A stretch of DNA of 64,000 nt from an uncultured Maribacter sp. (lineage in GTDB: Bacteria > Bacteroidota > Bacteroidia > Flavobacteriales > Flavobacteriaceae): contig NZ_CANMRY010000008.1 in assembly GCF_947500405.1 (NCBI RefSeq), forward strand, positions 62,001-126,000, given 5' to 3'. The translations under genes and the position numbers were made by a program. A model generated the notes under the pieces. That model made no database searches and was not told the origin of the DNA. It saw only the letters and a list, made by a program, of their open reading frames with translations. This document shows positions 27,598 through 37,812 of this stretch, in pieces (the stretch's first letter is position 1; each line of letters opens with the position of its first letter).

Positions 27598-29973
27598 TTA
27601 TTTTAAAAAAGTTCTAAGGGTTATATAAAATGCCCTTCCTGGGCGTTGTACGTTAAAATTGTCGAATGCTTTTTCATCAAAAACATTGGTTGTTTCTAGG
27701 GTTATAGACATATTATTCTTAGGTATTGCATACGATATGCCTACATTTTGAATAAACTGAGCGGGAATGGTATTTTTTAAATCTTTGTTACCATCGACAT
27801 CCCAAAACAAAAAATATTCATGCACATAATTGGAATTCCACCAAGCCGAAAATTTATTTTTACCTCCTAGAAAATTTCCTTTTTGATAGCGTACTTCTGC
27901 ATTTCCGAAGAGATAAGGAATATTGGGTAATCGCGCATTAAAATATCGGTTATCTACAACTCCTGTTACATTTTGGGGAGAACGATTTCTTAAGTCTTGA
28001 TATGTGGCATTGAGTTTTATATCTAAAAAATTGTAGGGGTGATATACTGCTTCTGCTTCAACACCAGTGGTTAAAGATTTCAATAGGTTTTGATATTGAG
28101 CAAAGAATTGTGATGTTCTTAACCAGATTACATTATCGGTAAGTCTATAAAACGATTGTAACTCAAGTTTTAGTTTTGAAGTATTCCATTGCACTCCCAA
28201 ATTAATATTATGGCTTTGCTCAGGTTTTAAAAATGGGTTGGGCCTTACTAAGATAAAATCACCAAACAATTCAAATTCATCGGGCAAACGTGTAGCATAT
28301 TCATAGGATACTTTTGCCAGCATCTTGGATGACATTTGGTATTTAAAAGATTGGGACACTCCAATATTGGATAAGGATTGCTTATTGGGTAAAAAATTAA
28401 GATTCTCAATGGCATAGCCATCAGCCTCTAAAATAAAGTGCTTTATGGCTGTATAACTGGTAATTTTTTCTTTAAAAGTATGTTGGTATGCCAAACCTAT
28501 GGCATTCTTAAACAGCTTGGTAGGGTTGGTAAAATAATCTTCTCCATAAAATTCTGCAGCTATAGGGTCTTCTCCTACTCTGTGAAACCAAGACGTAAAA
28601 ACATTTAAGGTAAACTGTCCTCTTTCCCAAGCATCATATTTTAAATTCAATCTACTAATAGCATTTTTTGAAGTAAGCTGTAGTGAATTTCCAGAGGAAG
28701 ATACCTCCCCTCCCGAAGGTCTGGTATCGAAAATTTCGCCATCCCAAGTGTAGGCGTTTAAACTTGTATCTTTAAAATGCCCATTGGTTAGGTTAGTGCC
28801 TACATACCATTTTGCGCCTAAATTTTGTAAAAGCGCTCTTTTTTCATAGGATGCTGAAAACCCAAGCGTGTTTTCATCATAAGTTACCTCGCCGTAAGGT
28901 TGCGCCATTATAGCGTTATGCTGTATTTCATCATCTAACCCAGAAAATCTGGCATTAATTATCAATCTATCTGCATAAGATTTATCATAAACCCCCGCAT
29001 ATAAACTCATCATATAATTAGAAAACTTATCGTGAAATCGCTTTACAGTAACAGGGTTTGGATTACCAAATTCATCGGGAATTTCTATATCAATCTTGTA
29101 GTTGTTGTCTGAATGATTGTAAAATGAATTTAACCCTAATATGGTATTATTCTTAGTATTTACATACTGGCCATTTACATTTGCTTTATGTGTATTGAAA
29201 GAACCTGCCGAATACGAAACATCTAGATAATTAGTATAACTTTTTCTAGAGATGATGTTGATTCCCCCTCCCAAAGCATCGGCACCCAAATCAACAGGAA
29301 CAACACCTTTGTAAACTTCAATCTGTTCCATAAGATTTATGGGAATTATGTTGATTCCCAATCCTGAACCGTAATATTCCATAGGAATACCATCTAAAAA
29401 GAATTTAATTTGTTTGCCTGACATTCCATTTATAAAAATCTCTGCATTACTTCCAAAGCCCCCTGATTGCCGTACATTTATACCAGACACTTGTTTAATA
29501 ACATCACTTGTATTGTTATTCTGTGTATAAAGTTCTTTAGTATCTAGTACGCTAACACTAGCAACACTTTGTCTCAATTTTTGGGATTTTGATTTTGCTA
29601 TTACAGTAACATCGTCAAGTGCTGAAACTTCTTCTTCCATTTTGAAAATCAATTTCAAAGGTGTTCCTTTTTCCAGTATAATTTTTCTTTGAATAGATTT
29701 ATACCCTATATAAGAAACATTTACTACATGATTGCCAATAGGAACTCCTTGTACCTTGAAACTTCCATCTGCGCTAGTAATGTCACTTTTTTCTAGTGCT
29801 ATAAAACTTACATGAGCTCCTGTTAATGGGGCACCATTTATATCTGTTATTTTTCCTAAAAATGAGGTTTCTTGTGAAAAACTCGATATAGAAAAGAACA
29901 GTGCTAGAATAGCTACGAAAAAGCTTGAGCGACCTTGTCTTTGAAGCATTTTATCTTTTTGGATTGTTGTCAT
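27598..29973 (-). CDS. TonB-dependent receptor (siderophore/metal type)
   Basis: The ATG at 29973 gives 791 residues; the ATG at 29949 is an alternative and the one at 29997 is less likely. There is a signal peptide ending SSFSQE, a carboxypeptidase-regulatory-like domain with GKITDINGAPLTGAHVSF, a plug domain with SVSVLDTKEL and GGFGSNAEIFINGMSGKQ, and a beta-barrel ending in ITLRTFLK. Plug and barrel resemble iron-siderophore or metal receptors rather than SusC. It is the second gene of the operon led by a His-rich small protein, with 360-odd bases between them. Confidence 0.88.
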   Translation of the reverse strand: MTTIQKDKMLQRQGRSSFFVAILALFFSISSFSQETSFLGKITDINGAPLTGAHVSFIALEKSDITSADGSFKVQGVPIGNHVVNVSYIGYKSIQRKIILEKGTPLKLIFKMEEEVSALDDVTVIAKSKSQKLRQSVASVSVLDTKELYTQNNNTSDVIKQVSGINVRQSGGFGSNAEIFINGMSGKQIKFFLDGIPMEYYGSGLGINIIPINLMEQIEVYKGVVPVDLGADALGGGINIISRKSYTNYLDVSYSAGSFNTHKANVNGQYVNTKNNTILGLNSFYNHSDNNYKIDIEIPDEFGNPNPVTVKRFHDKFSNYMMSLYAGVYDKSYADRLIINARFSGLDDEIQHNAIMAQPYGEVTYDENTLGFSASYEKRALLQNLGAKWYVGTNLTNGHFKDTSLNAYTWDGEIFDTRPSGGEVSSSGNSLQLTSKNAISRLNLKYDAWERGQFTLNVFTSWFHRVGEDPIAAEFYGEDYFTNPTKLFKNAIGLAYQHTFKEKITSYTAIKHFILEADGYAIENLNFLPNKQSLSNIGVSQSFKYQMSSKMLAKVSYEYATRLPDEFELFGDFILVRPNPFLKPEQSHNINLGVQWNTSKLKLELQSFYRLTDNVIWLRTSQFFAQYQNLLKSLTTGVEAEAVYHPYNFLDIKLNATYQDLRNRSPQNVTGVVDNRYFNARLPNIPYLFGNAEVRYQKGNFLGGKNKFSAWWNSNYVHEYFLFWDVDGNKDLKNTIPAQFIQNVGISYAIPKNNMSITLETTNVFDEKAFDNFNVQRPGRAFYITLRTFLK

Positions 29974-30360
29974 TATATATGTAAATGGATACACCATTTT
30001 TGTTGGGCTCCCATTTTCTAAGATTAAAAAAGGTTAAAGAACAAACCAATACTGTAACCAGCAGCAATGGAGTTTTTGAATTACTCTCTACTCTAAAAAT
30101 CTATACAAGTCATTTAACCGTTATTAAAATTACGATTCCACTTATATGATAATTATAGTCTGTGAAAATTTTTAAACTCTAAAGAAGTTCTAAGAGAAAG
30201 TGTAAACGGAATTAATAATCAGTTAATGAAAACTCATTTAAGGTATTTCAAACAATCCTTGAAAAGGGCTGTTACTAACTATATATCCGAGTATTTATAA
30301 CACAAAACATCTGATAAAAAATCATTATTTAGATAGTAAAATAAAATAGAGTAAGAAAAT
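29974..30360. other. Gene-free stretch inside the receptor operon
   Basis: No gene, tRNA or recognisable riboswitch was found in these 387 bases, which separate the His-rich gene from the TonB receptor. It probably holds the receptor's own leader or promoter. A 43-codon open stretch on the plus strand (about 30170-30298) reads like protein but has no match I recognise and no start signal. Confidence 0.5.
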
Positions 30361-30666
30361 TTATATTGAAAATGGAGGAGGTCTTGAAAAGAAATCGTCA
30401 ATATTCGCATTAGAATTATAAGTGAAACTATAGTCACTTACGATATTTTTTATAGCATAAAACAGAAAATTATTCCCTATTGGAGTCTCTGTATAATTAT
30501 TAAGTAGAGGTGTAAAGTTATTTACTGAAGTTAAATCACAAACCTCGCAATGCTCAATGTCACCATCATGATGATGCGTAATTGCATGTAAACTCGCCAC
30601 TTTTAGAGAGAGAAAAAGAGCAAGAAAAGTATAAGCTAAATATTTTTTAAAATGACTTATTTGCAT
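30361..30666 (-). CDS. Small exported His/Cys motif protein
   Basis: From ATG 30666 the protein is 101 residues (the upstream ATG at 30699 adds a short tail in front of the signal). A hydrophobic segment (about 9-27) is followed by HHHDGDIEHCEVCDL at 31-45, a compact set of His, Cys and acidic residues suited to binding a metal, and the C-terminus is FFSRPPPFSI. Small proteins like this precede TonB receptor genes in Bacteroidota. It would be exported or anchored. I know no characterised function; a metal sensor or chaperone role is inferred from residues and neighbours. Confidence 0.7.
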   Translation of the reverse strand: MQISHFKKYLAYTFLALFLSLKVASLHAITHHHDGDIEHCEVCDLTSVNNFTPLLNNYTETPIGNNFLFYAIKNIVSDYSFTYNSNANIDDFFSRPPPFSI

Positions 30667-31084
30667 TGGAGTCAAATTTAATAAATATATAAGATACAAA
30701 AATGTTAAATGCTTTAAAATTGTGGATTCGTTACAACAAAATCATAAATTGTGGATAACTTTAATTTCATTGGGTTAAAAAAACGTAACCGAAAAATTTT
30801 AAAAGTATTAAAAAAGTAAGTCCCTAGTTATATGATAGGGAATATATTTTTATATAATCTCCAATGCCTTTAGAAGTATCGGTTTTTTTTAATTGTTTCG
30901 TTTGTTCTCTCCCTTTTTGCGTGAACTCAATATTTACTATCTACTTATTTTACTATTTATCTGATAATAAGATTATTAATATCAACACAAGACAGTCAAC
31001 TATAATTACTTATCATATATACTAAACTTCAATTGAAACTTTCCAAATAGCTTTAATTGATATCAAACAATGCTATGTAAACAA
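30667..31084. other. Gene-free AT-rich stretch upstream of the metal/receptor operon
   Basis: No ORF of note. It should carry the promoter for the minus-strand operon that starts at 30666. I saw no clear Fur-like palindrome and no clear TAnnTTTG element. Its right end runs into the tRNA-Pro terminator. Confidence 0.5.
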
Positions 31085-31120
31085 AAAAACACTGATAATC
31101 ATAAAGTTAACAGTGTTTTT
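31083..31120 (-). terminator. Terminator downstream of tRNA-Pro(GGG)
   Basis: AAAAACACTG (31085-31094) pairs with CAGTGTTTTT (31111-31120), and the minus strand continues into a T-run. The same hairpin, with nearly the same loop, follows the other tRNA-Pro at 61753-61787. Confidence 0.75.
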
Positions 31121-31141
31121 ATAAAACCTAAACTAGGTTCG

Positions 31142-31215
31142 TCGGGATGACAGGATTTGAACCTGCGACCACTCGACCCCCAGCCGAGTGCGCTACCGGA
31201 CTGCGCTACATCCCG
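31142..31215 (-). tRNA. tRNA-Pro (anticodon GGG)
   Basis: A 74-base cloverleaf on the minus strand: acceptor CGGGATG/CATCCCG, D-stem GCGC/GCGC, anticodon stem CTCGG/TCGAG with loop CTGGGGG giving anticodon GGG, and T-arm GCAGG-TTCAAAT-CCTGT. The 3' CCA is not encoded. A hairpin terminator lies about 20 bases downstream. Confidence 0.95.
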
Positions 31216-31275
31216 AAATTATAAATAACAAAAATATTAAAGTTGTTAGAGACTTAAATAGTATTATTAAAAAAA

Positions 31276-32208
31276 TTAATCAGATTCTAATTCATTTATC
31301 CAACTAATTAATTTTTTGGGCCATTCCTTTAAATGTGCCTTTTCTTTAGCTAAACTAAATCCATGTCCGCCTTTTTCATAAAGGTATAAAGAAGACATAT
31401 CTTCTCCTTGTGTAGACATTTGCCCATGAAAAAACTCACTATTCTCTTTAGGTACAACTTTATCGTCTATAGCATGCACAAGAAAAGTTACTGGTGTTTC
31501 TTTATTTATATGTAGATGATTAGAATACTCATTAACTAAATCCTCTGACGAGTTTTTTCCCAGTAAATTTTTCTTAGAGCCTATATGCGTTTCTGCACCC
31601 ATGGTTATTACTGGATAAATTAATGCCATAAAATCTGGCCGCGCACTTAACTCATCTATTGCATCAATAGGTGCATAAACTTTTTTACTATATTGCGTTC
31701 CTAATGTGGATGCTACATGCCCTCCTGCGGAAAAACCAATAATACCAATTTCATTTTTATTAATTTTCCAATCTTCTGCCTTATTACGAACTAACCTTAT
31801 TGCTCTTTGAGCATCTATTAAAGGTACTCTATGCTTTTTTTCCTGGGTTTTATCAGATGGTAATCTGTATTTAACCACAATCCCTGCAATTCCATGGTTA
31901 TTTAAATACTTAGCAATATCTGTTCCTTCCCAATCATATGCAAGTATACCATATCCTCCGCCGGGGAAAATTAATAATGCTTTCCCTATTGCTATAGATT
32001 CATCTGGTAAAAAAACTTCTATAGTAGGGTTTTGAACATTTTTTATTCTAAGAATATTAGTTTGTTCATGAACTTCTTTCTCTTCCGTATTTATATGGTT
32101 GGGAATTTTTCCTTCTGGCCAAAGTTCTATTACTCTTTCTTTAGGTGTACAACCAAAAACGATTAAAGACATAATAATTAAATATCTTTTAGTACTAATG
32201 AACTTCAT
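31276..32208 (-). CDS. Alpha/beta-hydrolase lipoprotein (BD-FAE/acetyl-esterase-like)
   Basis: A 310-residue lipoprotein (lipobox VFGC, Cys20). It has the oxyanion-hole motif FPGGGYG at 81-87 and the nucleophile elbow GFSAGGH with Ser160; the catalytic Asp and His are expected in VHAIDDKVVP and GGHGFS near the C-terminus. This is the BD-FAE/Aes-type esterase family, which often removes acetyl or feruloyl groups from plant xylans. Its start overlaps the dipeptidase gene by 14 bases. Lying 1 kb from the xylose genes, a xylan-related role is possible but not proved. Confidence 0.87.
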   Translation of the reverse strand: MKFISTKRYLIIMSLIVFGCTPKERVIELWPEGKIPNHINTEEKEVHEQTNILRIKNVQNPTIEVFLPDESIAIGKALLIFPGGGYGILAYDWEGTDIAKYLNNHGIAGIVVKYRLPSDKTQEKKHRVPLIDAQRAIRLVRNKAEDWKINKNEIGIIGFSAGGHVASTLGTQYSKKVYAPIDAIDELSARPDFMALIYPVITMGAETHIGSKKNLLGKNSSEDLVNEYSNHLHINKETPVTFLVHAIDDKVVPKENSEFFHGQMSTQGEDMSSLYLYEKGGHGFSLAKEKAHLKEWPKKLISWINELESD

Positions 32209-32926
32209 TACAATCCCATTTAAAGTTAGCTATTTTATCATTACTCGCAGATCCTAAATTATAATGCCACCACTCTGTTCTAATAGACCAAAAACCATGT
32301 TTTTCCATGGTTTCTTTTAGCAATTTTCTATTCTCCAAAATCTCTTTTGGTAAATCTAAATTATCATGATACGCTCTTTTTCCAAAAAAATCAAAATCTG
32401 TTCCCATATCTAGTTCTTCGCCTTCTAGAGTTACCAAAGTTATATCTACAGCACCTCCTTTATTATGAATAGAACCTTTTTTAGGGTTTGCCACATATTG
32501 CGGATTTGGAACAATTTTCCACATTTTATACTGCACAGAATTTGGTCTATAGCAATCATAAAATTTTATTTTTACGCCTCTTTTAAGAAATTCTTTATTT
32601 GCCTCTATTAAAGCTTTTGCCGTTTTTATTCTTGTGTAACATTCTGCACAATCATACACCTTTGCTTTTAGAAAATTATTCTCTGTAGCATAACGCATAT
32701 CGTATGCAAAATTATTACTGTAATCTGCCAAACGTATAAAAGTAGAATCTGCTATATTGTTAAAAGATTTTAATTTTTGTTCTTCTGGAATAATAATAGT
32801 AATTGGTTTTTCTTCTTTAACACTATCAATTATTGTAGTTTCTATTTTTTCAGAAGATTTTATTTCTTTTATTTTCTCTTTACAAGAGAAAATAATACAT
32901 AAACACAGAACGGTTAAAATTCTCAT
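32195..32926 (-). CDS. D-Ala-D-Ala dipeptidase (VanX/DdpX family, M15)
   Basis: A 243-residue lipoprotein-like enzyme (lipobox IFSC, Cys15). It carries the zinc-site S-x-H-x-x-G-x-A-x-D as SIHNKGGAVD (His154, Asp161), the catalytic Glu in E-W-W-H (Glu218, third ligand His221) and the substrate arginine in YRPNS (Arg127). It cleaves D-Ala-D-Ala dipeptide, releasing D-alanine from cell-wall turnover. It precedes the esterase gene and overlaps it. The pairing with an esterase is unusual; co-transcription may be incidental. Confidence 0.92.
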   Translation of the reverse strand: MRILTVLCLCIIFSCKEKIKEIKSSEKIETTIIDSVKEEKPITIIIPEEQKLKSFNNIADSTFIRLADYSNNFAYDMRYATENNFLKAKVYDCAECYTRIKTAKALIEANKEFLKRGVKIKFYDCYRPNSVQYKMWKIVPNPQYVANPKKGSIHNKGGAVDITLVTLEGEELDMGTDFDFFGKRAYHDNLDLPKEILENRKLLKETMEKHGFWSIRTEWWHYNLGSASNDKIANFKWDCNEVH

Positions 32927-32992
32927 TTTACTATTTAGATTTTCTATTAAAATAGAAAGGTACTATATATTTTTAGAATTAAATAAAACAAG

Positions 32993-33031
32993 AAAAGCCA
33001 ATTTCTAAGTCCTTTTAGAAATTGGCTTTCA
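32993..33031 (-). terminator. Rho-independent terminator downstream of the xylose operon
   Basis: A long stem (AAAGCCAATTTCTAA at 32994-33007, TTAGAAATTGGCTTT at 33015-33029) lies about 140 bases after the LacI-gene stop and before the dipeptidase gene. It should end the xylB-xylA-regulator transcript. Confidence 0.8.
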
Positions 33032-33169
33032 ATATTTAACGTATATTTTATATTATAGTCCTTTAAGTTACTTTAAACTTTAAGGCAGCTGTTCTACACT
33101 ATTTTTTTCTTACAAGTCCACCATATAGTAAGAAGAAAATTAAACTATTTACATTAGAATAAAATGGTT

Positions 33170-34192
33170 TTAATCTATTTTTTTGGTAGATTCCCTAACT
33201 ATTAAACTAGTCTTTATAACTTTAGTTTCAAAAGGTTCTTCACTATCTGGTTCTTCTATTCTCTTAATTAGCATTTTTGATGCCATTTCTCCTATGTATT
33301 TACCATGTTGGCTAACCATAGTCATTGCAGGGGTTACATATTTAGATAGTTGACCGTTTGTAAATCCTATTATAGATATATCTCTAGGAACAGAATATCC
33401 TCTTTCTTTTACTATGCTTTGTACTTTTACAGCAGTTATTTCATCCAAACAAAGAAGTGCATCTATCTTTTTATAATTTAATAAAAAAGACATTTCTAAA
33501 TCTAAGTCATGTTTAGGTTTTATATTTAATATCATTCCTTCATCAAAAGAAATTCCATTTTTATGCAGTGCCTTTTTATACCCTTCTATTCTTAATTTCC
33601 CAATATTAGAATTACTAATGGGCGTTATTACTGCTATATTTTTGCAACCAATATTTATAAAATACTCTGTAGTTTTAAAACCGGATTCATAATCATCTAC
33701 AATAACTTTATCACAGTTTATAGCATCAGAAACCCTATCAAAAAGAACAACGGGAATTTGGCTAGTTGCAATCTCTTGTAAATAACTAATATTTTTATTT
33801 AAATCGGAATCATTGGTTAAAGACATTATTAGTCCGTCTACTGTACCAGCATCTAAAACTTCTAATGTTTTACCTTCTTTTTCATTAGACTCATCACTAA
33901 TGCAACTAATTATATTATATCCTTTTTCATTCGCAATTTTTTCTATCCCATACAAGACTTGAATAAAAAAATAATTAAGAATATTAGGTATAACTACTCC
34001 TACTGTTTTTGTACTCTTATTTAATAAACTAAGAGCTACTTTATTAGGCTTATAGTTATTTTCCTTAGCGTATTTTTGAATTTTTATTTTTAGTTCTGTA
34101 CTAATTTCATGACTATCTCGTACTGCCTTAGATACTGTAGAAATAGACACTCCAAAGTGCTTACCAATATCTTTAAGTGTTATTTTTTTCAT
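33170..34192 (-). CDS. LacI-family transcriptional regulator
   Basis: A 340-residue LacI/GalR regulator: helix-turn-helix ITLKDIGKHFGVSISTVSKAVRDS (3-26), hinge helix (NKVALSLLNKST region, about 51-66), then a periplasmic-binding-like sugar domain from VGVVIPNILNYFF to the end. It lies directly after xylA on the same strand and most likely senses a sugar (xylose or xylulose, or a derivative) and controls this operon. The candidate operator at 37295-37313, upstream of xylB, is the obvious target. Confidence 0.93.
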   Translation of the reverse strand: MKKITLKDIGKHFGVSISTVSKAVRDSHEISTELKIKIQKYAKENNYKPNKVALSLLNKSTKTVGVVIPNILNYFFIQVLYGIEKIANEKGYNIISCISDESNEKEGKTLEVLDAGTVDGLIMSLTNDSDLNKNISYLQEIATSQIPVVLFDRVSDAINCDKVIVDDYESGFKTTEYFINIGCKNIAVITPISNSNIGKLRIEGYKKALHKNGISFDEGMILNIKPKHDLDLEMSFLLNYKKIDALLCLDEITAVKVQSIVKERGYSVPRDISIIGFTNGQLSKYVTPAMTMVSQHGKYIGEMASKMLIKRIEEPDSEEPFETKVIKTSLIVRESTKKID

Positions 34193-34312
34193 TACAATAC
34201 TTTAATAATAGCCTTATAAATTCATAAAAACTAATTAACAAAGGATAGAAAGATGCATTAAACTTATAATTAAAAAGCAGTTAAGACCATAGCCTTAACT
34301 GCTTATATTTTT

Positions 34313-35638
34313 TTATATATACTGATTGATTATATTCTCGAACAATTCTTGCTTACCACTTTGTAATTTTAACTCTCCATTCTCCTGTGCAATTTTATAT
34401 AAATCTTGAAGACTTAATTTACCTGCTTCAAAATCTTTTCCTTTACCAGAATCAAAAGAACTATAACGTTCCTCTCTCAATTTATCATAAGCAGATGAAG
34501 TAATAATTTTATCTGCAGTTAATAATGCTCTTGCAAAAGTATCTGCACCACCAATATGAGCTAAGAAAACATCTTCTAAATCGGTAGAATTTCTTCTAAT
34601 TTTTGCATCAAAATTAACTCCACCACCTTGTAAACCACCGGCTTTTAAGAATACCAACATTGCTTCTGTTGTTTCTTGAATATTATTAGGAAACTGGTCT
34701 GTATCCCAACCATTTTGGTAGTCGCCACGGTTAGCATCTAAACTGCCTAACATACCTGCTTTTGCCGCTACCTCTAATTCATGCTGAAAAGTATGCTGCG
34801 CTAAAGTTGCATGGTTTACTTCTATATTCATTTTAAAGTCCTTCTCTAAACCATATTCTTTTAAGAAACCAATAGCTGTAGCAGAATCAAAATCATATTG
34901 GTGCTTCATAGGTTCCATTGGTTTTGGTTCTATAAAGAAATTTCCTTTAAACCCTTGTGCACGAGCATAGTCTCTAGCCATTGCTAAAAATTGACCCATA
35001 TGGTCTAACTCACGTCCCATATCGGTATTAAGTAAAGACATATAACCTTCTCTACCTCCCCAAAAAACATAATTTTCACCATCTAAAGCTATGGTAGCAT
35101 CTAAGGCCAATTTTATTTGCCCACCTGCTCTAGCTAAAACATTAAAATCTGGATTTGTAGAAGCTCCATTCATATACCTTGGATTAGAAAAACAGTTTGC
35201 TGTTCCCCAAAGTAATTTAATCCCAGATTCCGATTTCTTTTCTTTTAAATACTCTGTAATAGTTACTATTCTTTTTTCGGACTCTGCAAAGGTTGGTGCT
35301 TCTTGAATTAAATCGAAATCATGAAAACAAAAATAATCGAATCCCATTTTACTAATGAATTCAAAAGCAGCATCTGCTTTATCTTTTGCTGCTTGTATTG
35401 GGTCCGCAGCTTTATCCCATTCAAAACTTTGCGTTCCTGGTCCAAATGGATCAGACCCTTGACCACAGAATGTATGCCAATACGCTATTGCAAATTTAAA
35501 ATGCTCGCGCATTGTTTTTCCTGCTACTATTTGTTCCGGATTATAATATTTAAATGCAAGAGGATTATCAGATTCTTTGCCTTCAAATTTAATTGCATCA
35601 ATTCCTTTAAAATATTCTTTATTTCCTAATACTGCCAT
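34313..35638 (-). CDS. xylA: Xylose isomerase
   Basis: A 441-residue class II xylose isomerase converting D-xylose to D-xylulose with two divalent metal ions. Visible marks are [17 protein letters not shown] at 53-69, the catalytic histidine in FCFHDFD (His106 and Asp109), [16 protein letters not shown], the metal glutamate in [10 protein letters not shown], and GSLDANRGD. The length matches the family. It follows xylB by 13 bases and precedes the LacI regulator on the same transcript. Confidence 0.97.
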   Translation of the reverse strand: MAVLGNKEYFKGIDAIKFEGKESDNPLAFKYYNPEQIVAGKTMREHFKFAIAYWHTFCGQGSDPFGPGTQSFEWDKAADPIQAAKDKADAAFEFISKMGFDYFCFHDFDLIQEAPTFAESEKRIVTITEYLKEKKSESGIKLLWGTANCFSNPRYMNGASTNPDFNVLARAGGQIKLALDATIALDGENYVFWGGREGYMSLLNTDMGRELDHMGQFLAMARDYARAQGFKGNFFIEPKPMEPMKHQYDFDSATAIGFLKEYGLEKDFKMNIEVNHATLAQHTFQHELEVAAKAGMLGSLDANRGDYQNGWDTDQFPNNIQETTEAMLVFLKAGGLQGGGVNFDAKIRRNSTDLEDVFLAHIGGADTFARALLTADKIITSSAYDKLREERYSSFDSGKGKDFEAGKLSLQDLYKIAQENGELKLQSGKQELFENIINQYI

Positions 35639-35651
35639 TTTTTTACCTGTA

Positions 35652-37136
35652 TTATTTATTTGTAATTAATTCTAGTTCTTTTTTCCAATTTTCGTAAGCT
35701 ATTATATAGGGCTCTTTATCTTTAAATGGCATAAACGTCATTACATGATCATTATCCATTATAGATTTACTAAACTTTTTAAAATCTCCTAAATGTAAAT
35801 CTGCTGCTCTTGCCGCTCCTATTGCTCCTGTAGTATTGTAAATTTCAATCTCGTGAGCTATTAAAGTAGCTATCGTATTTGCAAATATTTCGGACCTAAA
35901 AAGATTATCATTTCCTGCACGCATTACGTTTACCTTCATTCCGTCTGACTTTAAAATATCCATCCCGTAAACAAAAGAAAAGGCAATACCCTCCAAAGCT
36001 GCCCTACAAATGTGTGCTTTGGTATGGTTATTTAAATTTAGATTTACTACCCTTGTTCCTATTTGTTTATTGTTTAACATTCTTTCTGCTCCATTACCAA
36101 AAGGAATAACACAAACACCATCTGAACCTACAGCAATATCTGATGCCAAAACATTCATTTCTTCGTAAGAAGAAACATCTAAATTATTTAATAACCATCT
36201 ATATTGTATTCCAGCCCCATTTATACACAACAACTTACCTATTCTTGGCTCTTCTCCTTTTTGATAATTTACGTGTGCAAAATTGTTTACTCTAGAACTT
36301 TCTTTGCTAGACAAACTATTAGTAACCCCATAAACAACACCTGAAGTACCCCCTGTTGCTGCAACTTCTCCTGGATTTAATACATTTAAGGATAATGCAT
36401 TATTAGGTTGATCTCCTGCTCTATAATATATCGGCGTTCCTGCTGCTAATTCACTTTCTTTTTCTCCTTGCCCATTTACTTGAGACTGATTTGTAAATGT
36501 ATCTACAATATCTGGAACCAAATGCGCATCTAAACCGTAGTGTTCCAAAAGAAAATTTGCAACGTTATCTTTTTTAAAATCCCATAATATTCCTTCGGAC
36601 AGTCCAGATATTGTGGTATTTATTACATTAGAGAATTTATATGCTATATAATCTCCAGGTAGCATAAACTTATAAATATTCTTATAAATCTCTGGTTCGT
36701 TCTCCTTTACCCATTTTAATTTTGAGGCAGTAAAATTTGCTGGAGAATTTAATAATTGTGAAGAACAAGTTTCTTCTCCTAAATCTTTATATGCTTTATC
36801 TCCAATAGCTACTGCTCTGCTATCGCACCAAATAATAGACTTTCGTAACGGTTCTCCTTTTTTATCTACAATTACTAAACCGTGCATCTGATAGGAAATA
36901 CCAATACCTTTTATTTGGGTTCTAGAAACATTGTATTTTTTTTTGATTGCTTTTATACCTTTACAAGCATACTGCCACCAATCTTCAGGATTTTGCTCTG
37001 CCCAACCATTTTTAATAGCTAACATAGACATTTCTGTCTCTGGCTCTTGAACAACACCAATACTTTTACCAGTATCCATAGCTACTAATGCTACTTTTAC
37101 AGAAGAGCTTCCTATATCTAAACCTATATAATACAT
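35652..37136 (-). CDS. xylB: Xylulokinase
   Basis: A 494-residue FGGY-family carbohydrate kinase that phosphorylates D-xylulose to xylulose-5-phosphate with ATP. The N-terminal ATPase fold opens [17 protein letters not shown] (2-18), with QMHGLVIVD and IIWCDSRA in the first half, GDQPNNAL and GGTSGVVYG in the second, and a [13 protein letters not shown] signature near the end. Neighbouring xylA fixes the sugar. It is the first gene of the operon, and its promoter region is the 676-base gap to the right. Confidence 0.95.
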   Translation of the reverse strand: MYYIGLDIGSSSVKVALVAMDTGKSIGVVQEPETEMSMLAIKNGWAEQNPEDWWQYACKGIKAIKKKYNVSRTQIKGIGISYQMHGLVIVDKKGEPLRKSIIWCDSRAVAIGDKAYKDLGEETCSSQLLNSPANFTASKLKWVKENEPEIYKNIYKFMLPGDYIAYKFSNVINTTISGLSEGILWDFKKDNVANFLLEHYGLDAHLVPDIVDTFTNQSQVNGQGEKESELAAGTPIYYRAGDQPNNALSLNVLNPGEVAATGGTSGVVYGVTNSLSSKESSRVNNFAHVNYQKGEEPRIGKLLCINGAGIQYRWLLNNLDVSSYEEMNVLASDIAVGSDGVCVIPFGNGAERMLNNKQIGTRVVNLNLNNHTKAHICRAALEGIAFSFVYGMDILKSDGMKVNVMRAGNDNLFRSEIFANTIATLIAHEIEIYNTTGAIGAARAADLHLGDFKKFSKSIMDNDHVMTFMPFKDKEPYIIAYENWKKELELITNK

Positions 37137-37294
37137 ACGCTTTTAAATGGTTATTACTTTTCTCAAATATAATTTAAAGACTAAATAAAAACTATACTTT
37201 TCTATTTCTATACTATACAAAATAGTAAAAAAAGCACATTAAAACAAATCTAAATTCCTTCATAAACAACTAGAAAACAACAACTTAATTAAAA

Positions 37295-37313
37295 TTTTCG
37301 TTGTATACGAAAA
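37295..37313. promoter_or_regulatory. Candidate LacI-family operator for the xylose operon
   Basis: TTTTCGT-TGTAT-ACGAAAA is a perfect 7-bp inverted repeat with a 5-base centre, in the A/T context usual for LacI-family operators. It lies about 160 bases upstream of xylB and is upstream of both -7-like elements. A related half-site (TTTTCGT) recurs at about 37325. The regulator gene is the last gene of the operon. Confidence 0.5.
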
Positions 37314-37741
37314 ATTTCGCAAAGCTTTTCGTAAAAACAAAGTATGCTATCTTATTTATTCGCTTATCATCCTCTATTAATGTTCCAAAAGAAAACCCAA
37401 GAATAGCGTCATAATTTGTGGGTTAGTAGTTAAACTAACCCTAATAAAAATAACAATAGAAAGTAAAAACATGAAAATAGCAATATGCGCAAAATTTATA
37501 GTTATAAACTCTAACAACATGCCCGAAAGACTACTCTATTATATTTCTGCCATTATACGTAAAGCTACAACAATTAATATGGAAAATAGGGTTACAATAG
37601 CTGTTTTGGAATTTATTTTTTCCCAAAGAACTCCTAAAAGAAAAAAGGCTGTTATAGGTGGCTTAATATAAGGTTACACACTCTGTAAATATTGGTATAA
37701 CGTTCCTCTACCATTTTTTCCATAATAGGAATCAAATTATA

Positions 37742-37781
37742 TCTTGTCCTAAATAGTCGATACAGATTATTTAGGACAAGA
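37742..37781 (-). terminator. Inverted repeat after the PorP/SprF gene
   Basis: A 14-bp stem (TCTTGTCCTAAATA and TATTTAGGACAAGA) with a 12-base loop lies about 30 bases after the stop codon. The position suits a terminator but no clean T-run follows on the minus strand, so a protein-binding site is not excluded. Confidence 0.5.
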
Positions 37782-37812
37782 CATATATAAAAATCATATA
37801 AGTTTATGACCT

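Larger units (their letters stand above)
37137..37812. other. Gene-free region upstream of xylB
   Basis: No convincing gene. It holds the candidate xyl operator (37295-37313), two -7-like elements for the minus strand (TATATTTG at 37164-37171 and TAGATTTG at 37245-37252) and an inverted repeat (37742-37781) after the type IX partner gene. A 66-codon plus-strand ORF at 37471-37671 matches no family I recognise and is not called. Confidence 0.5.

Noticed and set aside
30170-30298. 43-codon open stretch on the plus strand that reads like protein
   Set aside because: No start codon in good context and no family recognised; could be an eroded fragment, so not called.
29974-30360. Possible cobalamin or TPP riboswitch before the TonB receptor
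   Set aside because: I could not find the conserved boxes of either class.
37471-37671. 66-codon plus-strand ORF upstream of xylB
   Set aside because: No recognisable family, no signal peptide or promoter, and it lies in AT-rich regulatory DNA; it is too short to trust.
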